Shown piece by piece: positions 16,425 to 24,919 of a stretch of DNA of 30,509 nt. The position numbers and the translations under genes were made by a program. The stretch comes from JBGSKY01 sp041740995 (GTDB lineage: Bacteria; Planctomycetota; Planctomycetia; Pirellulales; Pirellulaceae): positions 1-30,509 of the forward strand of contig JBGSKY010000289.1 of NCBI GenBank assembly GCA_041740995.1, written 5' to 3'. The notes beneath the pieces are model-generated. The model was not told the DNA's origin. It searched no databases and saw only the letters and a list, made by a program, of their open reading frames with translations. Numbering within the stretch: the first letter of the stretch is position 1; every line of letters starts with the position of its first letter.

Positions 16425-16470
16425 CCAGCCGACCGACGGGCACCAAACCCCTGCCCGTTCGGTCGGCTGG
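16425..16470. repeat. Strong 18-bp inverted repeat between the small gene and the kinase
   Basis: CCAGCCGACCGACGGGCA at 16425-16442 pairs fully with TGCCCGTTCGGTCGGCTGG at 16452-16470 apart from one bulged base, around a 9-nt loop. It is GC-rich with no T-run on either side. It lies in the 355-base gene-free stretch 16274-16628, about 160 nt before the kinase start. The rest of that stretch shows only the small hairpin at 16283. Confidence 0.87.
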
Positions 16471-16628
16471 AAATTGGGTCATCTGAGACTTTTGCTTCTC
16501 GAGCAGATCTTTCATGATGTTATTGCGAATGTTTTCGAATAAAATAAGTTGCCGTTAGAAGGCATCCTAGCGTCGTCTCGTCGAGGCGCGACTGCTAACA
16601 GATTCGATACCGTCCATAGTTTGGCCAC

Positions 16629-18137
16629 ATGGAATTCACGCCTCAATCACTCGCTCAACGCCTAGTTGATCTAAATCTGGTGGATCCACACCGGATTGAA
16701 CCGTTGTGGTCGGAGATGCGCCGCGCCGAAGATGAGATGGAGGAGTTCAAATCGCTCGTCCTAAGAAAAGAGCTGGTTACTAATTTCCAGCTTGATCGCA
16801 TCATGACAGGCGAGCGGCTGGGTTATTTTTACGGCCCATATAAAGTGCTCTATCTGATCGGTGCAGGTACATTCGCGCGAGTTTTTCGGGCTGTCCATAT
16901 CAAAACCGGGCGGGTCGTGGCGGTCAAAGTCCTGCGACGTCGGCATCGAAACGAAATTAAGCAAATCGAGCAATTTCTTCGCGAAGGCCACATGGGCTTG
17001 AAGTTGCGGCATCCGAACATCGTCACCATTCACGAAATTGTCAACGATCCGCGAACGCCGTATTTGGTCATGGAGTTTGTCGAAGGGGAGACGCTGCGGC
17101 AGATCTTAAAAATCCGCGGTCAATTTGACGCCCTATCGGCGCTGCGGGCGATGAAAGATATCTGTGCCGGTCTGGATTATGCAAGTTCGCAAGGCGTGAC
17201 CCACCGCGACTTAAAGCTCTCCAACGTGCTGGTCACCTTTTCGGGACGATGCAAACTGGTGGATTTTGGTTTGGCTGCTCTCGCAGACACGTCGAGCAAC
17301 GAAGCGATCGCGGATTGCCCGAGCGCTCGCGCTATCGACTACGCAGCCTTGGAACGTGGCACTGGTGTGAAGAAAGGTGATCCGCGGAGCGATATCTATT
17401 TCGTCGGCGCGATCATGTACAACATTCTTAGCAACGTCCCGCCTCTGACCGAAACCCGCGATCGATTGGCGCGGTTGAACGTTTCGAGATTACGTGAAAT
17501 TCCGCCGCTCCATTCAATCGTCCCTGACCTGCCTCCAGCGGTCTTGGCGATTACAAATAAGGCAATCGAATTTGATCCGGAGAAACGATATCAAACTCCC
17601 GGAGCGATGCTTCGCGATATCGAAAAAGCGATCCAAGTCATTGAGGCAGGGGATATCGCCGCACCGATCGAATTGCCTTCCGAAAAGCCCAAAGAGCTAG
17701 AGGCGGTACGCGAGGGAGAAGGCAAGACAGTGATGATCGTCGAGAACCGCTTGGAGATGCAAAATCTGCTTCGTGAAAAACTCAAGTCCCGCGGCTATCG
17801 TGTACTAGTCTTTGGCGATCCGCAGCGGGCCAAAGATCGTTTTACCGACGACGACACCGACTATCCAGCCGACTGCGTCATCATCAGTGCAATCAACTTA
17901 GGAAACGACGCACTAGACTTTTATAATTTCATGGGGCACCGCGAGCAGACGAAAAATCTGCCAATGTTGCTGCTAGCTGACGAACGACAAACGCACATAA
18001 TCAGCGGAGCTCAAAAGGGGGCGCATCGAGAGATTGTCGCCATGCCGCTGAAAGTCCGCGAATTGCGAGCTGCACTGATGCGAGTCATGATGATCGACAC
18101 ACCGGCCAATATGGTCAGCGAAGATCGTTCGGCTTAG
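16629..18137 (+). CDS. Ser/Thr protein kinase fused to a degenerate receiver domain
   Basis: A 502-residue cytosolic protein with no membrane helix. Residues 1-68 form the N-terminal extension seen in many planctomycete kinases. The kinase domain (about 70-340) has the glycine loop GAGTFARVF, Lys100 in VAVKV, Glu119, the catalytic loop HRDLKLSN (Asp194, Asn199) and DFG (Asp212), so it looks catalytically complete. From about 366 a receiver-like fold follows (KTVMIVENR ... GYRVLVFGD ... LPMLLLADE). It lacks the usual acceptor: the Asp site is Ser420 (CVIISAINLG), the acidic pair is Glu372-Asn373, and the conserved Lys is Met472 (VAMPLK). It should therefore act as a pseudo-receiver, perhaps an interaction module. 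It converges on bioF with 4 nt between stop codons. Confidence 0.92.
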   Translation: MEFTPQSLAQRLVDLNLVDPHRIEPLWSEMRRAEDEMEEFKSLVLRKELVTNFQLDRIMTGERLGYFYGPYKVLYLIGAGTFARVFRAVHIKTGRVVAVKVLRRRHRNEIKQIEQFLREGHMGLKLRHPNIVTIHEIVNDPRTPYLVMEFVEGETLRQILKIRGQFDALSALRAMKDICAGLDYASSQGVTHRDLKLSNVLVTFSGRCKLVDFGLAALADTSSNEAIADCPSARAIDYAALERGTGVKKGDPRSDIYFVGAIMYNILSNVPPLTETRDRLARLNVSRLREIPPLHSIVPDLPPAVLAITNKAIEFDPEKRYQTPGAMLRDIEKAIQVIEAGDIAAPIELPSEKPKELEAVREGEGKTVMIVENRLEMQNLLREKLKSRGYRVLVFGDPQRAKDRFTDDDTDYPADCVIISAINLGNDALDFYNFMGHREQTKNLPMLLLADERQTHIISGAQKGAHREIVAMPLKVRELRAALMRVMMIDTPANMVSEDRSA

Positions 18138-18141
18138 AAGT

Positions 18142-19314
18142 TCACTTTGATAGTGAGCAGGTTGTTTTGTCGAGCGCTTCAAAAAACGCGTCGATTTGCG
18201 AGCTTGAATGCGAGACCGAGAGACTGACTCGCAGCAAACTTTTTCCCACCGGCACCGTCGGCGGACGGATGGCAGGTACAAAAAAGCCTTGCTCGGCTAG
18301 CTCTGACGACATTGCCACGGCTATTTCTGGTTCGGATAGATAGATCGGACAAATCGGGCTGTCATGCCCCGAAGTCTGAAAGCCCCGCTGCGCAATCGAC
18401 GCGCGAAATCGTATTGCGGTGCCGCGAAGTTCTTCGCGTTGCTGGTCCATCGACTGACATATGTCGATCGATCGCGAAGTCGCGGCGACAACGTCGGCAG
18501 GCAGTGCAGTTGAATAAATATAACCGCGACCGAACTGACGAACTAATTCGATGGCGTGTTGAGAGCCGGCAACGTATCCACCAATCGAGCCCAGAGATTT
18601 GCTGCATGTACCGATCGAAACTAGCTCGCAGCCATCGAAGTGGCTCTGTTCGGCCATGCCGGAACCACCAGTTCCGTAGACACCAACCGCGTGAGCTTCA
18701 TCGATGATGACGCAGCATTGAAATTCTCTCGCGAGCGATGCAATCGCAGCTAGGTTCGCCGTATCGCCTTCCATACTGAAGACCGAATCGGTCACGATCC
18801 AAAACCCTTGCCCTGGTTGTCGAACAGCAAAATTTTCGGCCACCAACTTCCGCAAAGCGTCCATGTCGTTGTGTGGGAAAACAATTGTCTGGGCCGAGGC
18901 CAATCGACAGCCATCGATGATGCTGGCGTGATTGAGTTGATCGCTAAAAACAATATCGCCTGCAATCGCTAGCGCGGGCACCACCGATACGTTGGTCGCG
19001 TACCCGCTGGTAAAGCTCAGCGCCGCAGCGGCTTGTTTCCAATTGGCGATTTGTAGTTCCAGCGTGGCGTGAAACTCGCCACGCCCCGTTACCAGCGGAC
19101 TCGCCCCGGAACCCCAAGCGTTCGTTCTGACATCACGAATTTTGGGATGCCAAGCGAGCCCCAAATAATCGTTCGAGCCGAAGTTGACTAGCCGCCGCCC
19201 GTCGACTTCGACGACGCCCGGTTCCAAAGGTCGAAAAACACGAGACGACCTCAATAACCCAGCCGACTTTCGCTGTGCAAGCTGCTGCAAGGCACGTTTT
19301 TCGAACCATTCCAC
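18142..19314 (-). CDS. bioF: 8-amino-7-oxononanoate synthase (biotin synthesis)
   Basis: A PLP enzyme joining pimeloyl-thioester and L-alanine, the first dedicated step of the biotin ring pathway. The GTG at 19314 gives 390 residues, and the active-site residues then fall where E. coli BioF has them: Lys239 (SIGTCSKSLGSIGG), Asp205 and His208 (IDEAHAVGVYG), and His129 (NHASIIDG). The substrate loop GSGASPLVTGRGEFHATLE is intact. The frame is open to 19557, but those residues overlap the upstream gene and look non-coding, so GTG is preferred. It lies 43 nt downstream of the membrane-anchored gene, probably in the same transcript. A related alpha-oxoamine synthase cannot be fully excluded. No other bio genes are in the window. 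Confidence 0.9.
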   Translation of the reverse strand: MEWFEKRALQQLAQRKSAGLLRSSRVFRPLEPGVVEVDGRRLVNFGSNDYLGLAWHPKIRDVRTNAWGSGASPLVTGRGEFHATLELQIANWKQAAAALSFTSGYATNVSVVPALAIAGDIVFSDQLNHASIIDGCRLASAQTIVFPHNDMDALRKLVAENFAVRQPGQGFWIVTDSVFSMEGDTANLAAIASLAREFQCCVIIDEAHAVGVYGTGGSGMAEQSHFDGCELVSIGTCSKSLGSIGGYVAGSQHAIELVRQFGRGYIYSTALPADVVAATSRSIDICQSMDQQREELRGTAIRFRASIAQRGFQTSGHDSPICPIYLSEPEIAVAMSSELAEQGFFVPAIRPPTVPVGKSLLRVSLSVSHSSSQIDAFFEALDKTTCSLSK

Positions 19315-19357
19315 TTTGTGAATTGAATCGCTGCGTCTATTGATTGGCGACAAAAAA

Positions 19358-20095
19358 TTACCGGCGACGTGGATCGACAGGTGCGGCCGGAGCACCAGGG
19401 ACTGGATTTGCTGGTGCGGCGTTGGCTGGTGCCGCAGGTTCCGGAATGCTACGTCGCGCGGTTCCAGCCGATGGTGGTCGGATTTCGCCGCCATCGACAA
19501 AGACCATCGGTCCGCCTTGCGGTCGGCCATTGCTCTCGACGGTCCGATTGACTGCAACGCCGTATGCTGCGAACTGGCCTGACTTCGTATCGACGACGTA
19601 AACCAAGCTCAGTGCCGGTCGATTATTCGATGAGATGGCTGGCGTTGACGCCCGACCAGTGACTAATAAATATTCAGGATTCTTAGTCGCAGCTAGCTGT
19701 TCTGTTACGTTCGTCACAAACTTGCCGCCGAAACGTTGAAAACGCGGATAGTAGATGAAGCAGCTCAGGTCGCCAGTCTTGAAATCGAGAAAATAGATGC
19801 CCTCGGAATCTTCGTCAATCTGACCGGTTGCGACAGCCATATCTAGTCCGCCGTGGGTCGCCGTGGCATGCAGCAATTCTGGTGGTAATTCAAGCCGTGA
19901 AGCACTTGTGAACGTTCGCTCGAAAGTTTGGCCAGCGATGAACGCTGTTGAAATCGTGGCGATAACTGCTGAGACAACGCCGAAGACCAAGATTGCAGTG
20001 TACCTTGAAAAGCGGATCGTCTTTCCGGCCGTTTGATGGCTGCCCTCAGCGTTAGTCGTTTTAGACTCGACCGTTTGGAGTTCTAGATCTTGCAT
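19358..20095 (-). CDS. Membrane-anchored protein of unknown function with an Ala/Pro-rich tail
   Basis: I do not recognise a family. The 245 residues have a charged N-terminal segment, one membrane helix (about 32-54, ILVFGVVSAVIATISTAFIA), a beta-rich globular part (about 75-205) with GIYFLDFKTGDLSCFIYYP and LSLVYVVDTKSGQFAAYGVAV, which read like repeated beta-hairpins, and a low-complexity tail rich in Ala and Pro. This suggests a single-pass protein with the bulk outside the cytosol. AAGGG lies 8 nt before the ATG and supports the start. It precedes bioF on the same strand and is divergent from the Gfo/Idh gene. Confidence 0.78.
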   Translation of the reverse strand: MQDLELQTVESKTTNAEGSHQTAGKTIRFSRYTAILVFGVVSAVIATISTAFIAGQTFERTFTSASRLELPPELLHATATHGGLDMAVATGQIDEDSEGIYFLDFKTGDLSCFIYYPRFQRFGGKFVTNVTEQLAATKNPEYLLVTGRASTPAISSNNRPALSLVYVVDTKSGQFAAYGVAVNRTVESNGRPQGGPMVFVDGGEIRPPSAGTARRSIPEPAAPANAAPANPVPGAPAAPVDPRRR

Positions 20096-20329
20096 CTGAA
20101 GTACCCTTGCAATTTTAGATTGGTTTGAGCGACTTTGGGTCGCCAGTTGGAACGCTGCCCCGTTCCTAATAAGCTAACGCCAAAGCGGCTCAAAAGCCAG
20201 CCAACTAGCGGACTTTTCGTGTTATGGTAAAACCAAAAGCAGCGTTCAAGGGGTCCATCCGAGCATTTGAGCGGCAACCGGAATCGAAAATTTTCATAAC
20301 GTTTTATCTTGGTTATCAAAACCATTTTT

Positions 20330-20335
20330 AGGGAG
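20330..20335 (+). promoter_or_regulatory. Ribosome binding site of the Gfo/Idh/MocA gene
   Basis: AGGGAG ends 7 nt before the ATG at 20343, a good Shine-Dalgarno site that fixes the start in a genome where most genes lack one. Confidence 0.75.
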
Positions 20336-20342
20336 TTTACGC

Positions 20343-21533
20343 ATGACAAACGGTCCTCTCAATCGCAAGTTACGCATGGGCTTGGTCGGTGGCGGCATCG
20401 GTTCTTTTATCGGTAAGGTCCATTCGATCGCAGCTTGCCTCGATAATCGAGCGACGATGATCGCCGGCGCATTCAGCAGCGATCCGGCTCGCAGCAAAGC
20501 ATCAGCGCCGGAGTACGATGTCGCCCCGGATCGAGCGTACGCGTCGTACAAAGATATGATGGCCGCCGAGGCCGCTAAGCCAGTCGGTGAGCGAATTGAC
20601 TTTGTCAGCGTAACGACGCCGAACCACACACACTTTGAAATTGCCAAGGCTGCGCTGGAAGCGGGGTTTCATGTTGTCTGCGATAAACCGATGACTTTTG
20701 ATTTGGCTCAAGCCGAAGAACTGGTTGCCACCGTTGAGAAAACTAAGAAGGTGTTTTCGCTAACACACACTTACACCGGATATCCATTGGTGCGTCAAGC
20801 GAGACAAATGATCGCCGATGGCGAGTTCGGTGAGATTCAGGCGATTCGCACCAATTACATCCAAGGTTGGTTACGATCCAAGTTAGAAGACAGTGACCAA
20901 AAACAGGCCGCGTGGCGGACCGACCCGACTAAAAGCGGTGCGGCTGGTTGTTTCGGCGACATTGCAACTCACGCTTATAATATGGCTCGCTACATGACCG
21001 GACTAAAGCCGGCTGAGATTGCGTGCAACTTGAAGGCGTTTGTGGAAGGCCGAGCGCTGGACGACTACGGTTGTGCAATGGTTCGTTTCGAAAACGGAGC
21101 GTTAGCAACCGTGACGGCAAGCCAGATTTCTCATGGTCGCGAAAACGACATGTATATCGAGGTCGATGGCACTGAGGGCTCGCTGGTATGGCGACAAGAA
21201 AATCCTAACGAGATGATCGTTCGACGAAATGGCAAGCCGCATCAGATCTACACCCGCGATCCAGGGGCAGGTTATCTTAGTGGTGTTGCGGCGGCTGCCT
21301 GTCGATTGCCAAGCGGTCATCCAGAAGGCTACTTCGAAGCCTTTGCGAACCTGTACGTTTCGACGTTTGATTCGATCATCGCTGCGGAATCTGGAAAGTC
21401 CTTTGAAACTCGCGACACGATCTACACAAACGTTTACGATGGCGTTGAAGGAATGTTATTCATCCAGCAATGCGTTGCCAGCAGCCAAGCCAACGGTGCT
21501 TGGATGTCGATGAAACACCCGAAGATTCGTTAG
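20343..21533 (+). CDS. Gfo/Idh/MocA-family NAD(P)-dependent oxidoreductase
   Basis: An enzyme of the glucose-fructose oxidoreductase / inositol dehydrogenase family, oxidising or reducing a sugar or cyclitol. The 396 residues show the Rossmann motif GLVGGGIGSFIG (about 13-24), TTPNHTHFEIAKAAL, the CDKP motif with the conserved Lys115, and the GDIATHAYN segment with Asp206 and His210 expected at the active site. There is no Tat signal, so it should be cytosolic, unlike many exported planctomycete members. The substrate cannot be read from sequence. It is followed after about 20 nt by the hypothetical gene at 21555, suggesting one transcript. Expansion of this family is usual in planctomycetes. 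Confidence 0.93.
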   Translation: MTNGPLNRKLRMGLVGGGIGSFIGKVHSIAACLDNRATMIAGAFSSDPARSKASAPEYDVAPDRAYASYKDMMAAEAAKPVGERIDFVSVTTPNHTHFEIAKAALEAGFHVVCDKPMTFDLAQAEELVATVEKTKKVFSLTHTYTGYPLVRQARQMIADGEFGEIQAIRTNYIQGWLRSKLEDSDQKQAAWRTDPTKSGAAGCFGDIATHAYNMARYMTGLKPAEIACNLKAFVEGRALDDYGCAMVRFENGALATVTASQISHGRENDMYIEVDGTEGSLVWRQENPNEMIVRRNGKPHQIYTRDPGAGYLSGVAAAACRLPSGHPEGYFEAFANLYVSTFDSIIAAESGKSFETRDTIYTNVYDGVEGMLFIQQCVASSQANGAWMSMKHPKIR

Positions 21534-21554
21534 TCGATTTTGTTTGGAACGAAG

Positions 21555-22214
21555 ATGCCCGAACCCTTAATCCATCCGACGTTGCTATTCAATTTTGCAA
21601 CGTCAATCCAGCCGTTCGCAGACGTTACGTCGAAGAAATCGTCGGAAGGCTGGAGCCTGGATAAGCGGTACGCTGTTCCCGATTTTGCCGAGCTTGCCAG
21701 TCTCGAAGCAAATCTGAAACGCGACTTTCGATTGGCTTGGGATCGATCGGGGATTTTTTTGCAGTTCCAAATCACGGCCGAAGATTCAAAAACGATCGCT
21801 GCGATCAAGAATTGTCGATTTCGATTTTGGGTTGATACACGCGGTGCGGTTGGCAATAAACGGCTGACGAAATTTTGTCAGCGTTTTGATCACGATTGTG
21901 ATGTATTTAAAAGCATTTGTATGGTTCGTAGCGGCACTGGTCGCGACGAAAAATCGGACAGCGAACCCGCTATTAATATCGATGGCTTCGACGTGCGGCT
22001 GGCGGCGGACAAACGACAACTTACGCTTTATAACTTCCTTCCGAAATCAAGTTTGGCCGGTTATCAACCCGACGAATTCCCGCAGATCAATTACTTTTAT
22101 GATTTCGCGATCGCTGACAACCCGCCACAGCCCTTAAGTGTTGGAACGGCCATCAAGTACGATCAAGACCCAAGCATGTGGGTCCGAGGAAATCTTGCAC
22201 GAGGAGCCGATTAA
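21555..22214 (+). CDS. Protein of unknown function, possibly a CBM9/DOMON-like beta-sandwich
   Basis: 219 residues from the ATG at 21555; an in-frame TTG at 21540 is a weaker start. There is no signal peptide or membrane segment. The pattern LAWDRSGIFLQFQITAEDSK followed by CRFRFWVDTRG resembles the carbohydrate-binding type-9-like domains often predicted in planctomycetes, where a strand pair and an Asp-Thr-Arg turn recur. The resemblance is from memory and moderate. Cys-rich and charged stretches (FDHDCDVFKSICMV) follow. It lies 21 nt after the Gfo/Idh gene, so the two are probably co-expressed. Confidence 0.68.
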   Translation: MPEPLIHPTLLFNFATSIQPFADVTSKKSSEGWSLDKRYAVPDFAELASLEANLKRDFRLAWDRSGIFLQFQITAEDSKTIAAIKNCRFRFWVDTRGAVGNKRLTKFCQRFDHDCDVFKSICMVRSGTGRDEKSDSEPAINIDGFDVRLAADKRQLTLYNFLPKSSLAGYQPDEFPQINYFYDFAIADNPPQPLSVGTAIKYDQDPSMWVRGNLARGAD

Positions 22215-22389
22215 TTTTCTATCACCAGCTTGACCTTCTTGTAGGCGACGACTTGTCCTGGTCTATCGGCGACTGTCAGGAGAGTTCTTGGTCTAGGACT
22301 CGTAAGACTCAGGTCGGCAGCATTGGTGTAGAATGTTGCCAAGCGAGTGCACCGGAGAGTTGGCTGCTTGAGTTTGAGTGGGGAAAGCT

Positions 22390-24393
22390 ATGAGCTGGAT
22401 TAATTCGTTGGCGCCGTGGCAGTGGGCTGTCATGTTGGCGGTGCCGCCATTGATCGTGCTGCTTTACTTTTTAAAATTGAAACGTTCCCCGCTGGTCGTT
22501 CCAAGCACTTACCTTTGGAAACGGACCATCGAAGATATGCAGGTCAACAGCCTGTGGCAACGATTGCGAAAAAGCTTGCTACTGCTTCTGCAATTACTCT
22601 TCGTGCTTGCGCTGATCATCGCTTGCTTGCGTCCCGGTTTTCGTTCGACGCAAAACATTCAATCGCGGCGAATCTTCTTGCTCGACACATCGGCCAGCAT
22701 GCAAGCCACGGATGTTAAGCCGACGCGTTTTGATGCGGCTCGACGCGCTATTTCGGAACAAATCGATGCAATGGGCAGCAACGATGCGGTAATGCTGATC
22801 GCATTTTCCAATCGAGCCGACGTGCGGCAAGGTTTTACAAGCGATCGAGCTCGATTGCGCGCAGCGCTTGATTCCACGACCGTCACCAATCGTACCAGCG
22901 ATATTGGCGAAGCGCTGCGAGCGGCTGCCGGGTTGGCCAATCCAGGTCGCAGTAGCTTCAATGACATGACCGACTTGCAAGTCGCGGAAGCCATGCCAGC
23001 AACGGTCGAAATTTACAGTGACGGTCGTTTTGCGAATATCGATGAATTCAACGTCGGCAATTTGTCTCCGAAGTTTATCGCAATCGGAACAGCGGAAGCT
23101 TCGAATGTGGGCATCGTCGCATTTTCAATGGAACGCTCGCTCGATAAAAGTGGCGCGGCCGAAGCTTATGGTCGAATACAAAATGCTTCACCGGAGCCCC
23201 AAACGTTGACTGTTGAGCTGCGTCAGGACGAACGACTGCTCGACGCAGCGGAGCTTGAAATGGGGCCCAATGAAACGCGAGGAGTTTCATTCCGATTGCC
23301 TGATCCATTGACCGGCGTACCCTATCGATTGAGCATTGATTCATCGGATGCGTTGTCGTTAGACAATTTTGCGACGACTGTTCTGCGGCCTGATCGTCGA
23401 TTGGAAGTTCTCGTCGTCAGCGATGGCGGTCAAGCGATCAAAACTGCTTTTTCTACTTCAGTGGTTGCCGAGTTAGCCAGGACAACGTTTGTCGCTTCGG
23501 ATCAATATCAACGTTGGAGCGACGCTAATTTTCAAAGTCTCGGCCAAGTGGATTCGACCTTCGATCGCGTATTTGATTTAGTTCTTTTTGATAGCGTGCC
23601 GGTCAATCAGTTGCCACCTGCCAACAGCTTTGTTTTTGGCGGTTCGATGAGCGATGCAACGCTTTGGAAGACGGGTCCGGATGTTGGTCCAGTGCTGATC
23701 GTTGATTGGGATCGATCGAGCGAGATTTTGCAGTACGCGACGATGAGCAACGTTCGCATCGCTCAGGGGCACAACGTCGAAGGTCCCGAAGGCAGCCGCG
23801 TTTTGATGCGGGCCGACAATGGCCCTTTGATGGTAACCGCGCCGCGCGGACCGTTCTTGGATGCAGTGCTCGGCTTCGGACTTACCGCTCAGATGGATGG
23901 AAAATCGGTCGTCAATTCCGACTGGCCCTTGAAACGTAGCTTTCCAGTTTTCCTCTTGTCGTTGATGCAAAACTTAGGTGGTTCGACCAACCGACTGGCC
24001 AATCAAAGCATCCGACCGGGCGAGCCCGCATTGGTAAGTGTGCCGACCAACATCAATGATGTACAGATCGTTAATCCAAGTGGCACGGTGCAGTCGGTTG
24101 ATCGCGATTCGACCGGCCAGATCGTTTTCACAGCGACTGACCCAACGGGATTGTATCGAGTCATTTCCTCAGAAAAGAGTGACGCGTTGCTCGACGCGTT
24201 TGTAGTCAATTTGTCGTCGGCGGAAGAAACGAATATTGCCGCTGTAAACAATCTTGCTTTGGGTTACCAAGACGTTGTATCGACAGCTCCCTCAAAGCCG
24301 ATTCGCCGCGAGTACTGGCGATGGCTGCTCGGCCTAGGCTTGATGCTCCTGGTCGCCGAATGGGCAGTTTTTTCACGCTTAGTTTGGGTCTGA
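22390..24393 (+). CDS. BatA-type membrane protein with a von Willebrand factor A domain
   Basis: 667 residues from the ATG at 22390, preceded by GGGGA at a good distance; a GTG at 22378 is less likely. The N-terminus matches the BatA region (PWQWAVMLAVPPLIVLLYFL, then KRSPLVVPSTYLW), with membrane helices at about 12-30 and 62-80. The VWA domain follows with the MIDAS signature DTSASM (Asp99, Ser101, Ser103), so it should bind a metal ion. The middle is a long soluble part with no clear family, and a last helix (about 643-662, LLGLGLMLLVAEWAVF) ends the protein. BatA-like proteins often sit beside a MoxR ATPase and a DUF58 protein; neither is within reach here. Confidence 0.87.
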   Translation: MSWINSLAPWQWAVMLAVPPLIVLLYFLKLKRSPLVVPSTYLWKRTIEDMQVNSLWQRLRKSLLLLLQLLFVLALIIACLRPGFRSTQNIQSRRIFLLDTSASMQATDVKPTRFDAARRAISEQIDAMGSNDAVMLIAFSNRADVRQGFTSDRARLRAALDSTTVTNRTSDIGEALRAAAGLANPGRSSFNDMTDLQVAEAMPATVEIYSDGRFANIDEFNVGNLSPKFIAIGTAEASNVGIVAFSMERSLDKSGAAEAYGRIQNASPEPQTLTVELRQDERLLDAAELEMGPNETRGVSFRLPDPLTGVPYRLSIDSSDALSLDNFATTVLRPDRRLEVLVVSDGGQAIKTAFSTSVVAELARTTFVASDQYQRWSDANFQSLGQVDSTFDRVFDLVLFDSVPVNQLPPANSFVFGGSMSDATLWKTGPDVGPVLIVDWDRSSEILQYATMSNVRIAQGHNVEGPEGSRVLMRADNGPLMVTAPRGPFLDAVLGFGLTAQMDGKSVVNSDWPLKRSFPVFLLSLMQNLGGSTNRLANQSIRPGEPALVSVPTNINDVQIVNPSGTVQSVDRDSTGQIVFTATDPTGLYRVISSEKSDALLDAFVVNLSSAEETNIAAVNNLALGYQDVVSTAPSKPIRREYWRWLLGLGLMLLVAEWAVFSRLVWV

Positions 24394-24444
24394 GCGATAA
24401 CGAGTTGAAGTAAATTTTGTACACAAGCTATCGTATAAAATAAT

Positions 24445-24514
24445 AGCGGTTGGGCGCAAGCCCTCCGGTTCTTCGACACTGCATCAGACATCGGACGGCT
24501 CGCGAAGTTCTGCT
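24445..24514. repeat. REP-like dispersed palindrome, locus C
   Basis: A minus-orientation unit at 24445-24473 (AGCGGTTGGGCGCAAGCCCT, then CCGGTTCTT) is followed after 18 nt by a decayed plus unit at 24492-24514 (CGGACGGCTCGCG, then AAGTTCTGCT). It lies 51 nt beyond the VWA gene and 18 nt before the broken membrane-protein gene. Confidence 0.8.
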
Positions 24515-24532
24515 AAAGAAAGCAACACCCAA

Positions 24533-24908
24533 ATGCTATGCCTTGTAGATCTTCTGACCGACCCACCATCTGGCGGTCGCCTTCGAATCATTGGCGTCGG
24601 AGTATTTTTAGCTGCGACAACTGTATTTTTGGGCATCTACACCGCCGCGACCGGCACAGCGTATCTGCCGCTGGTTCGAAAAAAAATTCTATGTTCCGAA
24701 TCAGCCCAACTGGCTTGAGTTCAGAGGCGACGAAGCCGTTGCAATTGGGTTCACGTTTCTATTGGTTGGTTTGTTTCTGAACTTCAATTGGTATTGGGGC
24801 AACCATGATCGGCTAGTCGCATACTACGAGATACCAAAGTACCTTTCACTCGCCCTTGCGTTCATTTCATTTGGTTATTTTTTGTTACGGCTGTTTATGT
24901 GGCCGTAA
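24533..24908 (+). pseudogene. Small three-helix membrane protein gene broken by a frameshift at A8
   Basis: Two reading frames join into one sensible protein if one base is removed from the run of eight A at 24679-24686. The first part (24533-24718) has one membrane helix (IGVGVFLAATTVFLGIYTAA) and ends at a TGA just after the run. The second, in the next frame from 24687 to the TAA at 24906, continues FYVPNQPNWLEFRGDEAVA with two more hydrophobic helices, including YLSLALAFISFGYFLLRLFM. The joined product would be about 124 residues with three helices and no known family. It could be a real mutation, a sequencing error, or slippage on the A-run. It lies between the VWA gene and hisG. Confidence 0.7.
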
Positions 24909-24919
24909 CGAACAGCACA

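Noticed and set aside
16309..16515. A 68-codon minus-strand frame between the small gene and the kinase.
   Set aside because: It runs through the strong hairpin at 16425-16470, has no ribosome site, and its product shows no structure or family.
19315..19557. N-terminal extension of the bioF frame up to 19557.
   Set aside because: It overlaps the end of the upstream gene and shifts the active-site residues far from their known positions; the GTG at 19314 gives the normal length.
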